NCBI GenBank assembly: GCA_030746295.1
Contig: JASLMY010000083.1
Coordinates: 1 to 18,405, forward strand
Length of the DNA stretch: 18,405 nucleotides
Source: Alphaproteobacteria bacterium
GTDB lineage: Bacteria > Pseudomonadota > Alphaproteobacteria > GCA-2731375
Direction: 5' to 3'
How positions within the stretch are numbered: the first letter of the stretch is position 1; the number at the start of each line of letters is the position of its first letter. The notes below the pieces were generated by a model. That model was not told the DNA's origin and did not search any database. It saw only the letters and a list, made by a program, of their open reading frames with translations. Shown piece after piece: positions 16,089 to 18,405 of this stretch. The translations under genes and the position numbers were made by a program.

Positions 16089-16727
16089 TCACTCCTCGCC
16101 GGCCAGGCGATCGAGATGGTGGCGCATTTCCTCCAGCTGTCGACGCAGCTCGGCCAATTCGGCCGCGCCCTCCGCCTCGCTCTCCGACTTGCCGGCCGCC
16201 GGCTTCGATTTGGGCTTTGGCTTCGGCTCGGCGGCCGCTTCGGCGCCTGGTTTCTTGGCCGCGCCCGCCGGCGGCTGGAACATCGTCATCGCCTGCTCGA
16301 ACATGGCCATGTTTTGCCGGCCCATATCCTCGATCTGGCGAAACGGGAACATGCCGCCGAAGCTCTCCGTCATGTAGCGGCGCATCTGCTCCTGGTTGCG
16401 GGCGAAGGCCTCCATGCTCATCTCCAGGTAGCCCGGCAGCATCGACTGCAGACTGTCGCCGTAGAAGCCGATCAGCTGGCGCAGGAAGCTCAAGGGCAAC
16501 AGGTGTTGGCCCTTGCTCTCCTGATCGAAGATGATCTGGGTCAGCACCGAGCGGGTGATGTCCTCGCCGGTCTTGGCGTCGGTGACGACGAACTCGATGC
16601 CGTCCTTGACCATCTCGGCCAGGTGATCGAGCGTCACATAGCTGCTGGTGGCGGTATTGTAGAGCCGGCGGTTGGCGTACTTCTTGATTCTAACCGGCGT
16701 GTCATCGGGCGTGGCTGCCTTCGCCAA
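16089..16727 (-). CDS. phaR: Polyhydroxyalkanoate synthesis repressor PhaR
   Basis: A 212-residue regulator. The N-terminal DNA/PHB-binding domain begins at once: VRIKKYANRRLYNTATSSYVTLDHLAEMVKDG (12-43), followed by TGEDITRSVLTQIIFDQES and the PHB accumulation domains (about 76-150, LPLSFLRQLIGFYGDSLQSMLPGYLE). A Lys/Pro/Ala linker (160-186) leads to a short coiled coil (188-210, ELAELRRQLEEMRHHLDRL). PhaR is known to bind PHB granules and, without PHB, to repress phasin and its own gene. An open frame extends upstream to 16838, but those 37 residues look like non-coding sequence. The TTG at 16727 gives the usual family N terminus and follows a purine-rich GGGGGTGA. It is convergent with the GGDEF-EAL gene and divergent from the PHA genes. 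Confidence 0.93.
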   Translation of the reverse strand: MAKAATPDDTPVRIKKYANRRLYNTATSSYVTLDHLAEMVKDGIEFVVTDAKTGEDITRSVLTQIIFDQESKGQHLLPLSFLRQLIGFYGDSLQSMLPGYLEMSMEAFARNQEQMRRYMTESFGGMFPFRQIEDMGRQNMAMFEQAMTMFQPPAGAAKKPGAEAAAEPKPKPKSKPAAGKSESEAEGAAELAELRRQLEEMRHHLDRLAGEE

Positions 16728-16786
16728 GTCGTCACCCCCATCTGAAATCTGCCCTCGCGGGGCGGTGGGCGGCCTCGTCGCGGCGC

Positions 16787-16817
16787 TACTATCGCCCCGT
16801 TTTTCCGCGCTGCGCAA
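16787..16817 (-). promoter_or_regulatory. Possible phaR promoter
   Basis: On the minus strand TTGCGC (16812-16817) and GATAGT (16788-16793) are separated by 18 bases, matching three and four of six consensus positions. It would start transcription about 50 bases upstream of the phaR TTG, and the candidate operator at 16824-16838 abuts its upstream side. The match is weak and made by eye. Confidence 0.3.
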
Positions 16818-16823
16818 GCCAAA

Positions 16824-16838
16824 TGTTGCAGTGCGCAA
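16824..16838. promoter_or_regulatory. Candidate PhaR operator, copy 1
   Basis: TGTTGCAGTGCGCAA contains an inverted TTGC-N5-GCAA and differs by one base from the copy at 18330-18344 upstream of the thiolase gene. It lies in the divergent region between phaR and the small ORF/phaC-like pair. A second TGCGCAA occurs 21 bases upstream (16811-16817), about two helical turns away. PhaR proteins of Paracoccus and Rhodobacter are known to bind GC-rich CTGC/GCAG-type dyads in phasin and phaR promoters, so PhaR is the natural candidate; binding here is inferred. Confidence 0.6.
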
Positions 16839-16897
16839 GGAGGACGATCGACCGCTCCGCCTAGCGGCCCGCCGGGGCTCGGCCTATAGTCGCCTGC

Positions 16898-17104
16898 ATG
16901 AGGGATGGCGACGCGGACACGGCGGCGTTAGCCGAGCGCTATCTGGATTTCTGGGAGCGGTGGGTGCAGGCGGCCACCGAGACCGCGGCCGAAAGCTGGC
17001 GCTTCGATGCTCGGGCGGCGATGGTCAGCGCGGCCCGGCTAGGCGCCGTCGGCGGGCACGCCCCGGGGGCCTCATCCGATGACCCCGACGAAACCCGGAC
17101 CTGA
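16898..17104 (+). CDS. Small acidic protein overlapping the PHA-synthase-like gene
   Basis: A 68-residue ORF starting at ATG 16898. Residues 8-40 (DTAALAERYLDFWERWVQAATETAAESWRFD) predict an amphipathic helix rich in Trp, Tyr and Ala; the tail is Gly/Pro/Asp-rich and probably disordered. Its last 26 bases overlap the start of the PhaC-like gene, as in translationally coupled pairs. The YLDFWERW pattern recalls the aromatic helices of phasins and of PhaE, the partner subunit of class III synthases, but it is far too short for either and this resemblance is inference. TATAGT at 16885-16890 sits just upstream, so the transcript could be nearly leaderless. Family not recognised; the position between phaR and the synthase gene suggests a PHA-related role. 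Confidence 0.6.
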   Translation: MRDGDADTAALAERYLDFWERWVQAATETAAESWRFDARAAMVSAARLGAVGGHAPGASSDDPDETRT

Positions 17105-18311
17105 GGCGCCGGCACGGCTCGGGCCCCGGCCGCTGGCGCTGCATCTGGCCCAAGCGATGGCGAGCGGCCTCGGCGCCTTGGCGGCACTGCCGGCAATGCG
17201 GGCCGGCACCATGCCCTGGCCAGCGGCCGCCGCCGACGAGGCGGCAGCGCTGGCGCAAGACCTGGCCCAGGCCAACCCGGACGCCCTTTTCACCGCCACC
17301 GCGGCGGCTCAGGGACGGCGCCTGGAAGAGATGCTGGCCGGCATTCGCACCTATCAGAGCCACCCCTATCGCCGCGACCTGCCGGCGCCGGCGGTGCTCT
17401 GGTGCGAGGGCACGACGAAGCTCCTCGACTACGGTGGCGACGGACCCCCGGCCCTCTTTGTCCCGTCGCTGATCAACCGCTACTACGTCCTCGACCTGAC
17501 GGCGGAGCGGAGCCTCTTGCGGTGGCTCGCCGAGCGCGGCGTCCGGGCGCTGGTGGTCGACTGGGATGCGCCCGGCGTGGCGGAGCGGGGCTTCGACCTC
17601 GACGCCTATATCGCCGGGCGGCTGGGGCGCCTGCTGGACGCGGTGCTGGAGCGGACCGGCACGCGGCCGGTGTTGGTCGGCTACTGCCTCGGCGGCAATC
17701 TGGCCCTCGGCCTGGCGAGCTTGCGCCAGGCCGACCTCGCCGCCCTCGCGCTTCTGGCGACTCCCTGGAACTTCCACGCCGGCCTCGGCGCCCAGGCCCA
17801 GCTCCTGGGCCTGATGGAAGCGGGCCTGGAGGGCCTGTTGCAAGGCTTCGGCGAGCTGCCGGTGGACGTCCTCCAGGCCCTCTTCGCCTGGCTCGACCCC
17901 AACCTCGCGGCGCGTAAGTTTCGCCGCTTCCAGCGGCTCGTACCGGACAGCCGCGCGGCCCGGCTCTTCGTCGCCCTCGAAGACTGGCTCAACGACGGCG
18001 TCCCCTTGGCACCCCAGGTGGCCCGGGCTTGCCTCGTCGACTGGTATGGCCGGAACCGGCCGATGCAGGGCGGCTGGCAGCTGGGCGGCCGTCCGGTGCG
18101 GCCGGAAAGCCTCGAGCTGCCGACCCTGTTGGCGATACCCGGTCGGGACCGGATCGTGCCGCCGCCTTCCGCCGCCGCGCTTCAAACGGTCATGGCCCAT
18201 GCCCAGGTGCTGACGCCGACCGCGGGCCACATCGGCATGATGGTCGGCGGCGGCGCCCAGACCGGCCTCTGGCAGCCCCTGTTGGCGTGGCTGCAATCGC
18301 TTGCCAAGTGA
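17079..18311 (+). CDS. PHA-synthase-like alpha/beta hydrolase (short PhaC)
   Basis: A 410-residue cytosolic protein with PHA synthase hallmarks: CEGTTKLLDYG (109-119), PALFVPSLINRYYVLDL (124-140), VDWDAPG (160-166) and the synthase box GYCLGG with C203 as nucleophile in place of the Ser of lipases. D357 (GRD) and H384 (GHIGMM) complete the triad. It polymerises or otherwise handles hydroxyacyl-CoA in known relatives. It is much shorter than class I synthases (about 600 residues), lacking most of their N-terminal domain, and nearer in size to the PhaC of two-subunit class III/IV enzymes. The ATG at 17079 overlaps the small ORF upstream, implying coupled translation. A true synthase is likely; a PHA-related transferase or depolymerase-like hydrolase remains possible. 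Confidence 0.85.
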   Translation: MTPTKPGPEAPARLGPRPLALHLAQAMASGLGALAALPAMRAGTMPWPAAAADEAAALAQDLAQANPDALFTATAAAQGRRLEEMLAGIRTYQSHPYRRDLPAPAVLWCEGTTKLLDYGGDGPPALFVPSLINRYYVLDLTAERSLLRWLAERGVRALVVDWDAPGVAERGFDLDAYIAGRLGRLLDAVLERTGTRPVLVGYCLGGNLALGLASLRQADLAALALLATPWNFHAGLGAQAQLLGLMEAGLEGLLQGFGELPVDVLQALFAWLDPNLAARKFRRFQRLVPDSRAARLFVALEDWLNDGVPLAPQVARACLVDWYGRNRPMQGGWQLGGRPVRPESLELPTLLAIPGRDRIVPPPSAAALQTVMAHAQVLTPTAGHIGMMVGGGAQTGLWQPLLAWLQSLAK

Positions 18312-18330
18312 CGCCCCACGACCATATTGT
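18301..18330 (+). promoter_or_regulatory. Predicted promoter of the thiolase gene
   Basis: TTGCCA (18301-18306) and TATTGT (18325-18330) are separated by 18 bases, matching five and four of six sigma-70-type consensus positions. The -35 box falls within the last codons of the PhaC-like gene. The -10 box is overlapped by the operator-like dyad at 18326-18345, the classic geometry for repression. Predicted transcripts would have a leader of about 45 bases. Confidence 0.45.
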
Positions 18331-18345
18331 GTTGCAGTGCACAAT
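18326..18345. promoter_or_regulatory. Candidate PhaR operator, copy 2
   Basis: ATTGTG and CACAAT form a perfect inverted repeat around eight bases, and the enclosed 15-mer TGTTGCAGTGCACAA (18330-18344) matches the upstream copy at 16824-16838 at 14 of 15 positions. It lies between the PhaC-like gene and the thiolase start and covers the predicted -10 box. PhaR is the likely ligand given the locus; this is inference from repetition and position. Confidence 0.65.
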
Positions 18346-18381
18346 TTCACCGTGCCGCGCCGTCGAAGAGGATTTTCCGCC

Positions 18382-18405
18382 ATGACCGAGATCGTAATCG
18401 CCAGT
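18382..18405 (+). CDS. phaA: Probable acetyl-CoA C-acetyltransferase (first eight codons)
   Basis: The right window edge cuts this gene after eight codons, MTEIVIAS. This is the characteristic opening of acetyl-CoA acetyltransferases (PhaA/AtoB: MTEIVIAS followed by ARTPVG in the family). AGAGGA at 18367-18372 is a suitable ribosome binding site nine bases upstream of the ATG. PhaA condenses two acetyl-CoA into acetoacetyl-CoA, the first step of PHB synthesis, which fits phaR and the PhaC-like gene next to it. The identification rests on eight residues plus context, so it is probable rather than certain. Confidence 0.7.

Noticed and set aside
16728..16838. N-terminal 37-residue extension of PhaR
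   Set aside because: It would run through the divergent promoter region and operator, and PhaR proteins normally begin a few residues before the RIKKYANRRLYNT segment.
17025..18383. 452-residue open frame on the minus strand
   Set aside because: Antisense to the PhaC-like gene; Arg/Gln/Gly-rich with no domain.

Overview
The window is 18.4 kb of high-GC DNA (roughly two thirds G+C by eye), densely packed with genes and often using GTG or TTG starts. Gene content suggests an alphaproteobacterium of the Rhodospirillales type. The clues are a PhaR regulator next to a PHA-synthase-like gene and a probable thiolase, a PAS-GGDEF-EAL signalling protein, and several solute transporters and flavin oxidoreductases. 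The assignment rests on protein style and synteny, not on a marker gene. No rRNA, tRNA, CRISPR array, transposase or prophage gene was seen.

Region 1 (1-4501, + strand) holds the C-terminal part of a serine beta-lactamase-like hydrolase, a GT87/DUF2029 membrane protein, a 656-residue old-yellow-enzyme/4Fe-4S/FAD oxidoreductase, and an SDR dehydrogenase. The last two probably form an operon for a redox catabolic step. Region 2 (4502-4710) is a convergent intergenic gap with two 19-bp palindromic units that are reverse complements of each other. Both read as terminators on the minus strand. A second imperfect inverted repeat follows.

Region 3 (4711-8990) has a minus-strand pair (SMP-30/gluconolactonase-like protein, then an Fe(II)/2-oxoglutarate-type dioxygenase), a divergent MFS transporter, and a DMT/EamA transporter whose 3' end overlaps the MFS gene. 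Region 4 (9187-13412) contains a membrane-anchored FMN/3Fe-4S glutamate-synthase-family protein, divergent from a gamma-glutamyltransferase-family enzyme. Next comes an arylformamidase-like alpha/beta hydrolase interrupted by a frameshifting deletion.

Region 5 (13516-16033) has a small alphaproteobacterial-style hypothetical protein and a PAS-GGDEF-EAL protein with a degenerate GGDEF (GGNQF) but a mostly intact EAL domain. Region 6 (16089-18405) is a polyhydroxyalkanoate locus: phaR on minus; then, on plus, a 68-residue small protein overlapping a short (410-residue) PHA-synthase-like hydrolase with a Cys-Asp-His triad; then the first eight codons of a probable acetyl-CoA acetyltransferase. 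A nearly identical 15-bp sequence (TGTTGCAGTGCRCAA) lies upstream of phaR/small ORF and again over the predicted promoter of the thiolase gene. It is the best candidate for a shared PhaR operator and the most informative non-coding signal in the window.
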